Shown: positions 1 through 11,900 of the stretch, in pieces | Layout: each line of letters begins with the position of its first letter | Numbering within the stretch: position 1 is the first letter of the stretch | NCBI RefSeq assembly: GCF_016802725.1 | Contig: NC_052677.1 | Coordinates: forward strand, 18,067,829-18,131,828 | Length of the DNA stretch: 64,000 bases | Origin: Solenopsis invicta | Taxonomy: Eukaryota > Arthropoda > Insecta > Hymenoptera > Formicidae | Direction of reading: 5' to 3' | Position numbers and translations under genes: made by a program | The notes under the pieces: generated by a model | The model's input: the letters and a program-made list of their open reading frames with translations, nothing else | What the model was told of the DNA's origin: nothing | Databases searched by the model: none

Positions 1-1356
1 AAAGACTATCCTTCGACAATTGTTGGTTCGATTTAAAATCTGAAGAGCATTGATTTGATCTACTATTGTTAAGTTTATAAAATTATCATTTAAAAAATTT
101 TATTCAGTAGGGTTTTAAAAATAGTTAAAAAAATTTTATTTAAACTTAATTATTATTAATTATTAATAAAAATTCTATTTGATAAAATTAAAAAAAAAAA
201 TACATAAATTATTATAAGTTTCTTTTTATTTAATTTAAGTACCGTACATTTATGTTAGCTTTTATTTTGGACATTACGATTCTTAATTTTGTTAGCCATT
301 TTCAACAGTTTAGTAAAAACGTTTAATAAATTCGCAAAAAAAATTTTACATGAATAAATAAATCACAGTCAAACCGTACTAATCACAATAATAAATATAA
401 AAAATTTGAAAAGTAAAATTTTAATCAAAACTTTGAATAAAAAAAACCGTCAGTAATTAAAAAATAGAAAAATATTAAAAAGTCGCAGATGATCAAAATT
501 TAAAAATGTACAAGAACACGATTACAATTAAAATGATAAAAACTGAAAATAAATGCTAAGTTATATTGCTAAAAGTAAATAAGAAGTGAGGTAGAGAGAG
601 ATAAGAAGTTGGCATTTTTGTTTCTGTCGAAGTCGCAATAAACGGTCGGCAGGACCAAGTCGAAGGAAGATCGTGTGTGACTTAATTGACTTAATTATTG
701 TGACATGTTAATCAAGATACTTCAAAGTATACATTTTCAAATGTGAAAGAGATCTTACAAGAACCGTGATAAACAATTTTAAGGTCTTACGACCGCAACA
801 ACCGACTTTCTCGATGACAATGCTATAAGAAAAACAATTATTCATATATACATAGACATAACGAGATTTGTTCTTGAACGTCCGAAAGCCTGTTGTTCGA
901 GCATTTAAGAAGATTCTCGTTTTACATTAAAGTTGAATTATGAATATCATAGAAAACAATTTATCTTTCGATCCTAAACAGTTCCAATTTTAAACATCAT
1001 AGAAAAAATCGCATAACGCTCGTCAAATACGCAAATTAAAGGTAAAGATTCAGTGTGAATATTCGGTTTCGAACACTGTAATCACAGCAATTTGTAACCG
1101 ATTTTTAATTCATGCCATGGAATTTTAGTTTGTAAAAAATTTTGAAATTTAACGAATCACCATTTGTATCTGTATAGCTTCATAATAATCAGTAATTTAT
1201 TTAACAAATTCAATCTCAAAAGGAAAGATTTCAAGTGGTAAAATACTTTTTGGAACATTTTATTATGATTATTTGTTATAAAGTTACATACGCTTAAAAT
1301 TTATCTATTTTTGAGAGTCAGAATAGGTAATTCTTTAATTTTGCTGTTAAGTTTCC

Positions 1357-1605
1357 AAGCAGCACACAATATTTATAAAATATTTACTAAATATTTATAA
1401 TAATTAAAAGAATATTTTTAAATTATAAGAATATTTATCAAAATATTTTATAAATATTTGTATAATCTTAGATTGAACAGATCATAAATATTGTGATTAA
1501 TATTATATAAAATATTTAGTCTACATTTCAATATTTTATACATTATTTATTATAATATTTATAAACATTTTTATATTTTATTATAAATATTGTATGCTGT
1601 CTGGG
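1357..1605. repeat. AT-rich inverted-repeat (MITE-like) element
   Basis: The left end reads CAGCACACAATATTTATAA and the right end, reverse-complemented, reads CAGCATACAATATTTATAA. The interior is almost pure A/T with repeated ATATTTATAA. A related start (CAGCACAATAAACAC) occurs near 10616 in an intron of the minus-strand P450 and another near 46664 in TMEM131, so this is probably a dispersed family. No target duplication could be defined. Confidence 0.5.
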
Positions 1606-1702
1606 TATGTATATACATGTATATGTATATCTGGCAAAATATATCTTGATTTGGATCACTTTCTATTTGGTTTTTGCATCATATTTTTATATGAGTACAG
1701 AT

Positions 1703-1771
1703 TATCCAATCAGCAAATATTCTTTAAATGTTTTTTAAATATTTAAAAAGCATTGTCTGCTGATTGGGTAA
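1703..1771. repeat. Short hairpin repeat with TCCAATCAGCA / TGCTGATTGGG arms
   Basis: TATCCAATCAGCA at the left faces TGCTGATTGGGTA at the right, with A/T-rich complementary sequence (TTTAAATATTTAAAA) between them, so the whole unit can fold on itself. A diverged relative ending in TTTGCTAATTAGGTA lies near 9575. Probably a very short MITE. Confidence 0.45.
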
Positions 1772-2087
1772 GGTCTTATTGAATGTCAGAAATTATAAAA
1801 TTTCTTGCTTTACAAACTGAAGTGTTCACCTTTAATTTTTAATATTTAACAAAATCTTTAACACACACATACACACATAGAGAGAAAGAGAGAGAATGGG
1901 AGAAATAATTTATAGAGCGGTAATTACAGAATTTAAAAGTTTCGTAACTTTTGACATTTAACAAGATCTTCAACATTTTATACACAAGGACGTAATTCAT
2001 TTTACATATAGAGAGACAGGGACTATAGATAGTATCGCTATTTATTATCGCGCTCCAAGATAAGATTTTCTTAAACACTAACACATA

Positions 2088-2116
2088 AAAAGAGAAAGAG
2101 AGAAAGAGAGAGAAAT
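2088..2116. repeat. GA-rich simple repeat
   Basis: A run of GAGAAA/GAGA units on the plus strand. A similar tract lies at about 1879-1898. Simple sequence just upstream of the first visible P450 exon. Confidence 0.7.
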
Positions 2117-2237
2117 GATTTATCTATTATGATTCTCCCGGAAAAATAATCCGTTCCAAGATTCTCATTCCCGTTATCCGGATGTGCAATGATAATAGAA
2201 TTCACTACGTACTATGCATTAAACATTTGTTGGACAG

Positions 2238-5200
2238 GTATCGGCCGTGTGGCACTTGACGTCAGACTCGGGTGCTTAGGCGAGACCTTGTCATCGAATT
2301 CCGAGCCGCAAAAAATTATCGATGCCGCTAAATTCGCACTGAGAAATGTCGCTTCTCTCGAACTCAAAGCCCCGTATTGGAGATATATTCCAACGCCCCT
2401 CTGGACCCGTTACGTGCGCAATATGAATTATTTCATTGAGTAAGTTTAGAAAGAATAAATAAGTAAGGTAGAAAAAAGTTTCTATAAAAACATGTATACA
2501 TAGGGAAATATAAAATAAATAGAAAATAGTTAGAAAAAACTTCTGACAAAATTCCCTTATATTTCTTTAATCTTTTAATTTATGGGATTAATCTGATAAT
2601 CATTTGAAATCCTTTTTTGTCTAATTAGATGAGACTAGAAAATAAAAGATTTGGAAAGAATTGAATTTTTTATTTAAGATTTAGATAATTTTGCAAACAG
2701 AAATTAATAGTCGTTTGATTGTCTTTTTTTGTCCAGTTATTGTAATTTTCAAGATAAGTTTGAGAAAGAAAAATATTCATTTCGTATATAATGCAGATAA
2801 TTTTTTAATTAGAAAATCTGGGATTGGTTTGATGATCGTTTGACCTCCTTTCCCTCTTATCTAATCGTTGGAAGTTTACAAGACGAGAAATCAAGAAAAC
2901 TGGGAAATAAATGAATTCCTTATTTGAGATTTAAACCATGCAGTGAAAGCGAATTCTTTTCTACTTTTATCCGCATTTTATTAGAACACTTAACGTATAC
3001 ATGTTTGGAAATAGAAAGTTGTTACGAAAAACCAGTGGAACAAAAAAAGATTCATTTTGAAGTTGTTATCTAATTTCATAATCTAATTAAATGTTTTGTA
3101 TCTAATTAAATGTTCAATGTTACATAAATCTTTTTCTAACTTAACTGAATTTACAGCTCGTTTGGTGATGATTCATTCTCGAAATTCAACGAATGATTAA
3201 TTATGTAACAATATGTTTTATTTTAGGATATGCATGAAGTACATCGATGCCGCGATAGTCAGGCTTAAAAACAAGAAAGTCGTGGACGAGAGCGACTTGT
3301 CACTCGTAGAGCGAATTTTGGCCAAAGAGACAGATCCTAAGATAGCTTATATCTTCGCTCTCGATCTGATATTGGTCGGCATTGACACCGTAAGTCACAC
3401 AATATTATTATTATGTTATCCCACGATTACTATATGATTTTGAAAGTAAATTCTAAGAGGAAATTCTCTCTGTATATAATCGTACCCACTATGTCTATTT
3501 AAAAAATTACGATTGCTATATATTAAATGTGTAAGAATATAATGTAATTTAAAGTATACTTATATTGTAGATATCAATGGCAGTATGTTCGATATTGTAT
3601 CAATTAGCAACTAGGCCGGAAGAACAGGAAAAGATACATCAGGAACTTTTACAAATATTACCGGATCCATCCGTTTCACTCACACCGAGCCACCTAGATC
3701 AAGCGATCTACATGAAAGCTTTCATCCGCGAAGTTTTTAGGTAATATTATCATGGATAGCATCATGGATAATATCCCAAGTAGAACAAAAGTCACGATGA
3801 ATGACTTAAAATGATATTAAAATATCCCAAGTAGAACAAAAGTCACGATGAATGACTTAAAATGATATTAAAATAATTTATAATTGATTGGAAAGAAATT
3901 TTGAATTATTATTTTATAGTTATTTTAACGCCATTTTTATTCCATGACTTTTTGCTTTGTTTAAGATCATAGGAAATAATAAATTTTGATAAAATAGTTA
4001 ATTTGCTATTAATAAACTTTACTAATAATTAACTTAACTTTTAACTTTTTACATGTATTGATAATCCAGCAAACAAAAATAAATTAAAATGGATACAAAT
4101 TAATTTATTTCGATATTTCGAATTCGCGTTTCAGATTTTTCGAATCTATTTGAATTCAAAAATACTTTGAGACTCTGAAGAGAGAATTCGAATAAATTAA
4201 AATAAATTGCAATTTTCAATTCATTTCAATTTATTTTCTGGGAGCCTGATTATTTCTGTAAATAAAAGAATCTTATACCCGTTTTGTTTCAGAGTGTATT
4301 CCACTGTCATCGGAAACGGCAGAACGTTGCAGAACGACACCGTCATTTGCGGCTATAAAGTTCCAAAAGGAGTGAGTAACATACCTTATTTTTACATTTT
4401 TTAACATTGAAAACATCTGTTTATACAAAATGGACCAGAATACGATCGGAAAGATGATTTTTAATTGTGTTTATACACATATGGATGTGTATAAATAATA
4501 TGAGTAACATTTCACTGTTAAAATTAATCATTAATATTTCTAATTTTAGGTTCAAGTTGTATTCCCAACGCTTGTCACCGGTAATATGGAGGAATACGTC
4601 ACGGACGCGAAAACGTTTAAACCTGCGAGGTGGCTCAAAGATTCTGATAACGAGAACTTGCATCCATTCGCGTCATTACCCTATGGTTACGGAGCACGGA
4701 TGTGCCTGGGCAGACGATTCGCGGATCTTGAGATGCAAGTGCTACTTGCAAAGGTATTTCATATACATATATTTCTTTTTTAAATTTATAATCTGCATAA
4801 AATAAATCCTTGGCTCTTTTCCAAGGTTGGCCAATAATTAAGTTAGCTGACTACCTAGTTCAATGAGAAATTAAAACTATTACAGAATTTAAATTGAGAT
4901 CAAGATCTCATTCAAGCTGCGGATCAATTTTTTTTCATAATAATAACAATCTTGATGTATCGTTTAATTTGACTTTTCGAATTCCTCAACTTTTGAATGA
5001 GAGTTATATTAAAGAATATGCCAGCTTGAACAATTTAATGCATACACTTATTTTTTGTCATTTAATAGTCAATTTACTTAGACTAAATGTCTAATTTTTT
5101 AAACATCTTAATTTTATTTAATTCACTTTGACTTTTAGATCTGATTTTAGTTGAATTTATAAAAAATTACGTAAATGATTTAAAACAACACATATTAATG

Positions 5201-5335
5201 TAAATTATTTAACAATATTCTTTTCAGCTCCTGAGATCATATAAACTGGAATATCATTACCAGCCGTTAAAATACAAAGTCACGTTCATGTACGCGCCCG
5301 ATGGAGAACTCAAATTCAAAATAATAAAAAGATAA
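2238..5335 (+). CDS. Mitochondrial-clan cytochrome P450, C-terminal part
   Basis: Haem monooxygenase; mitochondrial-clan members sit in the inner membrane and take electrons from adrenodoxin. Six exons fit in frame: 2238-2439, 3227-3389, 3571-3740, 4293-4371, 4550-4753, 5228-5335 (TAA). They encode about 308 residues, roughly the last 60 percent of a P450. Visible motifs are the I-helix LVGIDTIS, K-helix EVFR (ExxR), FKPARW (PxRW) and the haem loop PYGYGARMCLGRRFADLE with its cysteine ligand. Intron phases match exon by exon those of the minus-strand P450 at 5927-18990, so the two are paralogues. The first exon opens in phase 1, so upstream exons are required; none is seen in 1-2237. The I-helix has DTI where the paralogue has DTT. 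Basic residues in the haem loop and the ending fit the CYP12/CYP301/CYP334 group; CYP334-like is my guess from Hymenoptera. Partial in this window; the visible part shows no break. Confidence 0.85.
3771..3872. repeat. 51-bp tandem duplication in P450 intron 3
   Basis: The unit beginning ATATCCCAAGTAGAACAAAA occurs at 3771 and again at 3822, essentially identical over 51 bp. It lies just after the 3740 splice donor, in the intron. Near-identity suggests a recent local duplication. Confidence 0.85.
4069..4243. repeat. Dispersed inverted-repeat element, CCAGCAAAC family, copy 1
   Basis: The left end is CCAGCAAACAAAAATAAATT. The right end reverse-complemented is CCAGAAAATAAATTGAAATG. The interior carries GAATTCGCGTTTCAGA and TTTTTCGAATCTATTTGAAT, which recur at 19.3, 21.6 and 22.0 kb. 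It sits in the intron before P450 exon 4293-4371. Non-autonomous DNA transposon likely; superfamily unknown. Confidence 0.6.
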
Positions 5336-5926
5336 CATCCCGCATGTCGTATAATTGTAAAATAAATTTAGTATACTCTTTGACAAAAAATAGTTACACG
5401 CAGACTGTCTAGACTGTCAATCTTTAAATTGTTATAACTTCATGAAAAAAATTGTATAATCTTAATGGTGTAATTTTAAAGGGCAAAGTTCTTAGGAAGA
5501 TTGTACGATTTTGTTATCATAAAGTTTAAAGTTAAAAGACCTACAGTCTGAACTTGTCCGTATCTTTTTTTTTGTACAAAAAAGTGCATCTAAATATAAA
5601 TATATTAAAAATTTGTAGATTAGTACTAATAAAAAATAATTCTAATTGCTACATCATGATATATCAATGTTCGACTATATCACGACATAATACTATTCAT
5701 AAATATAAATCGTAAGAATATTATTTATTCTAAATGCACTGTAATGAACAGTTATATTAACATACATTTCATATAATGTAATTATTTACTCGCATGTAAA
5801 GTACGTTCTAGAAACTAATCATACGTGAATGCAAATCTACGTACAATACGCACAAAAAAAGTTTATAAATACCAGTAATATTGGCGACTATGTTTTTTTT
5901 CCCATGTATAAAAAGAAGTAGAGATA
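5336..5926. other. Intergenic space between two convergent P450 genes
   Basis: 591 bp of AT-rich DNA separate the two stop codons, which face each other. It holds the 3' untranslated regions of both genes. AATAAA at 5361-5366 serves the plus-strand gene; TTTATT at 5723-5728 (AATAAA on the minus strand) is a candidate for the other. No further coding sequence is seen. Confidence 0.7.
5361..5366 (+). terminator. Candidate polyadenylation signal of the plus-strand P450
   Basis: AATAAA starts 26 nt after the TAA stop of the plus-strand P450. This is the consensus hexamer at a plausible distance for a short 3' UTR; AT-richness makes chance matches common. Confidence 0.4.
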
Positions 5927-8900
5927 TTATCTCTCGATAAATCTCAGCTTTAACGGTCCTTTCGGCGTGTACATTGGATTAATGTAATAGTCCAGTTTCT
6001 CATGGTGATATTCTATTTTGTAAAATTGAAGAATCTGAAACAAAAAATATTTTGTCATTTACGTAAAATTATGTTCAAAAACAAAATGTAGCATTATCAG
6101 AAGATAACATATATTCTCTAAAAACATGCCATTATTTTCTTATAATAGTAATTTCTAGTATATAATTTATATTGCAACAAAAATTATATTAAAGTTCATG
6201 TTATTTCAAAAGTATATGCGTTAATAATGTAAAAACTGCTGTTCGAGAAACTTGAAAATTGCTGTTAAAAGAAATCTGATCATAATTCAATTTTCCAATT
6301 TCTTATTAGAAAATTCAAATAAACTTGTTATTATATAATTAATTCAGAGTTTAAAACTAAAAAATATCTCGTGGGATGACTTTGTCATCATTTAAACGTA
6401 TTAGGTTTACTATCATAATTTGGCAAAATATAGTTTTCCAGGAAGAGCTTTTTGGTAAAATCGGGACATTTAACTTGGTATAAAAACAGCGCAATCACTT
6501 TGAAAGCAATACGTCTGATCATTAAAGTAAACTTGTTGAAAGAAAATATTTATCGAAATTTTCTACAGTTTGTAAAAGTGCCGCTGTTATACCTGGAAAC
6601 ATTTCACATGTCATTGTAAGATTTTACAGCGCAAAATATTCTTTAATCTCATCAGCATGGAGAAAGTTCTCTACTGCGATACGACGATAATGAGGCAGTA
6701 ATGTCACGCTTTGTTGGCGACAATAACTACAAGAATAATAGAAAATAACAAGTACACTGCAAAATTGCAGCTGCAAAATGCGCAGTGCATGCTCATTCCT
6801 AGGTAGTTATAATCACAGAACTGCATTGCACAAACAGTTCCTTATATTTACGACGTACCGACATACTTTTAGTGTTATGTAATTGTAGGCCTGCAATGTC
6901 AAATTTTTTTAAACTATTTTAGCTGTTGTCAATATATATATACTCGTATTTCTGCTTGTTGGACACGCATTCATTATTCAAATTTATGCTGTCACGTCAA
7001 AATATTTTTGATCTCTTGCCGCCATTTTTCTCAAAATTGTGACTGGATAACCAAATTTAAACAATGGATTCATGTCCAGCAGATAAAAATACATTAAAAA
7101 CATCTAAAATTGTTAAAAAATTTTTTATAATTCTCACTTTTGTAGGCCTGTGTTATTCTTACTATTCCTGATAAAATTTCGCTATAAATAAAATATAATT
7201 ATAGAAATATTTACATCAAATAAGATATGAATTTAATTGTTAATCAATAAAATTGAATTTTATTTTACATTCAAATCCACCAGAAAGAATCTGTAAAAAT
7301 TAAGATTGTTGAGTCATTTTAGATTCTTGCAGAACATACTTTACATTTTCGAATAACCAATTTGCCATGTAATTGTACGAAGAAAATAAGCTGATAATCT
7401 TAATCAGTGAAAGCGCAATTTTCCATGGAACTTTTTTTTCCGGAGTTAACGCACGTCTGACCAATTGGAAGTCGACTCTCACCTTGCTAACGACAATAAT
7501 TATTTCAAGTTCGGCAAAGCGTCGTCCCAAGCACATTCGTCTGCCGTAACCAAAAGGAAGTGAAGCAAACGCGTGACGGACACCATCGTCGCATAACCAT
7601 CGTTCTGGGAGAAACTCATTACTTTGCGGGAAATACTTCTCTAGGTTGCTAATGACGTAGTGTTGAAATACCACGTGCACCTAAAAACAATCATCGTTCT
7701 CGATTAACATCTATTTTTTTTCGTTATTTCCGCTAATTTTAATTAACATTACAAAAATGTCATTCTAAATAATTTTAAATTAATCCTAAGGGTACACCAA
7801 AATTTTCTTAATTGGTTTTCGCGGTTTTAATGTGCCAGACAAAACTTTAAATGCAAGTTAACGTAGTTAAATGAGATTTTTTAACTTTGCAAAATATAAG
7901 GAATCAAAATATAAGGAATAAAATGATGAAAATTAAAATTATGTAAGATTATGAAAAACCTTTGTTATAAACAAGTTTTCACAACGCTATCTGGAAATTT
8001 AGTGCATAATTGAAAAAAGTAATTTCCATTCGCGAGGCAATTGAATACAAACAATATTTATCCGTTATATAAAATTATGATGATCATCTACATAATAAGG
8101 CTTTATCTTATTTTTATCTAAATATTATTAGAATTTATTTTATCTTTACTTTATTTTAAATAAAGAAAGTTTTAGCTCTTTCAAATTATCAAAATTAATA
8201 TAGACAGCAAATACGAAGTATTATCCTTAGCTTCAACCTCAAAGTCATTTATTCTAACAATAGAATTTTTTGAAACGATAACAACACATTGCACCGATCA
8301 AAAAATAATAACGCAATATAAAATTACACTATAAAATTCTCGAAAACTTTTACTTAGAACTTTGTCATTTATTATAATGTAAGTTACATATTTTCTTTGA
8401 TTTTTCAACTTTGATTTCTATTTGCGTATTTATTCAAATAAAAAAAGAAACAGATTTTTTGCCAGATTGAATTATTCAAAAAACTCTTTTTTTAAGAAAT
8501 AAAAATTTAAATAAAAATATGAACATATTTTTGTATCCTAAATTGTTTTGTTAAAAAATGATATCATCTTCAAACGATTTAGATAAAATGTGTATAATTT
8601 TAACTTTACCTAAATAAATTTTTGAAAAAAATTATTTTTATCTTACTTAAAATGTAAAATTTATTTTTAATCTAAATGATTTTAAATGATCTAATATAAT
8701 GCTTTAATTATATCTAATACAAAGTTAATATTTAAATTTGCATTGCCATTAACATCAATTACAGTGTACTGATTTATAGCTGTCAAATTTAAATTGGTAG
8801 AAGAAAATTTTTTCTCTTACTCCTTTTGGTACACGATAGTCGCCGATTACAATATCCGAAGTTGTACTTCGCCCATTGCCTATTACAACTGGATACATCC

Positions 8901-11900
8901 TACATAGAAAAAAAAACATTTTAATTTTAAAAATATATTCATTTACAAAACATTATAAATATTAAAATAAGATTATATAGTGTCAATAACCATAAATTAA
9001 CCATAATAAATTAACCATAGATGTACACACTGAAATTGTCTCTCAGACCCAAAAAAATTTCAAAACTCTAGAGGAAGAAAAGAGATAATGGAATATCATT
9101 TTATTTTTCTAAATAACTCAGTAAATATTAATACGCCAAAAAAATTCTAACCGTCATCAGTCATCAAAAACGTCAAGTCGTTGGTGACTCGACCGCTTTC
9201 CGTTTTTGGTGACTAATGACAGGTAGAATTTTTTTTTTATTTGATACGCTGAAGATGACTCCAAAACAAGTTGAAACGTTCGTTCATTTGTAATTTAAAA
9301 ATAAATAAATAATTTGTATAATATCTATTAATACGATTGCGCACGTTTACCCGCGCTGATTTACCCACTCTTATTAGCTCAATTTCCAATTACTAATTGT
9401 GTTAAATTTCAAAAGTCCTTAACTAATTTTAATAGTTTTTTAAAAAAACATTTTTTCAAGTAAATGTTTTTCAAATAAAAATGACATATTTTATTAAATG
9501 TTAAAGAAATGTTTTTTAAATTAAAAGAAGGGTACTCTAATCATTATCTTTAACATTTTTAAAAACATTGTTTGCTAATTAGGTAGAGCTTCATTGCAAA
9601 ACAATAAATTCAAATACACACATATGTATTTATCTTAACAAACCTCAGAGTTTCTTTGATGCATGCTTTCAAGTATTTTAAACTGTCAATATTTGTCATC
9701 TTGAGAGGCGCGTTTCTTTGTGGAAGAACGTTGCATATTTCATCGTATGCCAAAGCTTGTTGTTCTTGATGTAGCGCTAACTGATAAAGCACCGAGGCCA
9801 CTGTAGATGACGTCTACAAATAACTTGACTCTATAGCACTTGTATGTGAAAAGACGTTTTATTAAAGTAGCTAAAAATTAAACCGGATTTATAATAAATC
9901 TGAAACTAATTCTTGTTAGTCAATCGAAATAATTATGTATTATAAGACACTCAAGCTGGTTGCTAAAATTTTGTGCGGCATTGTGCCTCATATTTGAATG
10001 TCCTTCATAATTATTTTGATAGTCCAATAATATTATTTTCTACAAATCTAATAATTTAGTTAGGTCTCTAGCTAAATTATTAAATTTTTCAGCAAAATTA
10101 CTCTTTCTGTGCAAATTTATAAAATTATATTTAAAAAATTAAAAATAAACGGAATAAAAGGGTATAATAAATATTCCATTTGTTTCTTCCCTGCGCTTTT
10201 TTATATCCATTAAATTTAGATGTATTGTAGATGTTTGCCATTTTTTAAAATGGGTCGTGGTCTATGCAAGTTTAAGAAATCTTAATTTAATGAGAAAATT
10301 TTAAATTACAAAATATTTACCGTGTCAACGCCAACCAAGAACAAATCTAGAGCAAGGATAGACGCTACCTTCGTATCGCCCTCGCAAGCTAAAACTCTTT
10401 CCAAAAGAGAAAGTTCCCTGTCCGAATCCATGTTGCTCTTAGTCCTTGACAGAGCGGCGGCTGTATATTTTGATATGGTACTAAATATAAAAATAAAACC
10501 AAATATCTCACATATACATATACACACATATTACTCTTACATTTATATTTTTTATATTATTTAATTAATGTTATTTATATGTATATCATAAGCCAAAACT
10601 TCTTCCCATGCAGCACAATAAACACATAAGAGTTATAAAAAAGTTATAAAATTTATAAAATAATTATAATAATTATTTGAATATCTTATAAAAATTTACC
10701 AAAATATTTCATAAATATTTTAATAATAAAAGAAACTATTGCGAGTATCAGACGTTTATATTTTTCATTTTTTGAATATTATAATAATTCCAAATAACAA
10801 AAGATAATTTTTCGTACAAAAAAGTTATTAACTTTTTAATTTTATTATTTAAAGTAGAGAAATATTAGACCAATAATGTAACAACACAAATTAAACAATA
10901 ACGTCTTTGACGGTTGTAGATAGATCGTAGTGCTTATATTTATACGTGTGATTTTATATACTTCTTCAAACTCATCAAACTGCGCGTCGAATTACTTTTT
11001 CAGTCATAACACAACTCTAAGTTAAATAAGAATTAGTAATATCTCGTTTATTAAATTAAAATCAATTTAATAATAAATGATACTAACTAGCATCTAAATA
11101 TTATAAGCCTTTCCCTCCTGAAAATAAATTTGAAAAAGTATATAAAATCATACGAATAAATATAAGCACTAAGATCTAGCTACAAGCGTTGAAAGCATTC
11201 TTGTTTAATATTTTTATTATTTAACTTTTAACTAATTACTACTTAACTCTGTTAATTTGTACTACTCAACTTTATATTACATATTTAGAACAATACTCAA
11301 TAAGCAACAATATCAAGAAGCGTAATAAAATTCTTCAAAGATATAAAACGGTAAACGCGCGATAAAATTACTTAATTAGATCAAAATTTTACCTCACAAT
11401 AGTATCCAAAGAATTTACGTATTCTTGCCATGTAGGTGTGTTAAAGAATTTCCAAAAAGGTATCTTTAATTCGAGCACAGGCACATTTTTGAAGAACGTG
11501 ATTAATGCGTCTATAAGCCTCTGCGTTTCCGCGTTTGCATCATCATCCAAACAACCTAAACGCACATCCAACGCAATTTGCGCAATAGCTGTCAAGAGAA
11601 ATAAAATTATTTATTAAATTCACTTATCTATGTTTACAAATTTATATAAATTTATCTTACAAATATCATCATCTATACATAACAATTATTGGGTCTTTCA
11701 GAAAATTTATAATGACTTTTTAAATAAGAACAAAAATAATATTTTTTATATTTAAAGAAGAAATATTATTTTTTAATACTTTTTATTATATATATATAAA
11801 ATAATATTTTTATATAAGTATCTTTTCATTTATAATTTTGTTCCATAAACTGTCATCATTTTCCGCAATTTGAAGATTTTATTTCTTAAAAGTTTCAAAT

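Larger units (their letters stand above)
1..2237. other. AT-rich non-coding stretch upstream of the visible P450 exons
   Basis: No coding exon is recognisable on either strand. I looked on the plus strand for the missing N-terminal half of the P450 that follows (proline-rich hinge, C-helix WxxxR, the KWSLE-type exon) and did not find it. The stretch holds two inverted-repeat elements and GA-rich simple sequence, and is otherwise low-complexity AT. It may be an intron of the downstream P450, since the homologous minus-strand gene has a 5 kb first intron, or intergenic DNA. Confidence 0.5.

Noticed and set aside
4467..4805. 112-codon plus-strand ORF over the P450 haem exon
   Set aside because: It is a frame shadow; the exon 4550-4753 in the other frame encodes the P450 haem loop.
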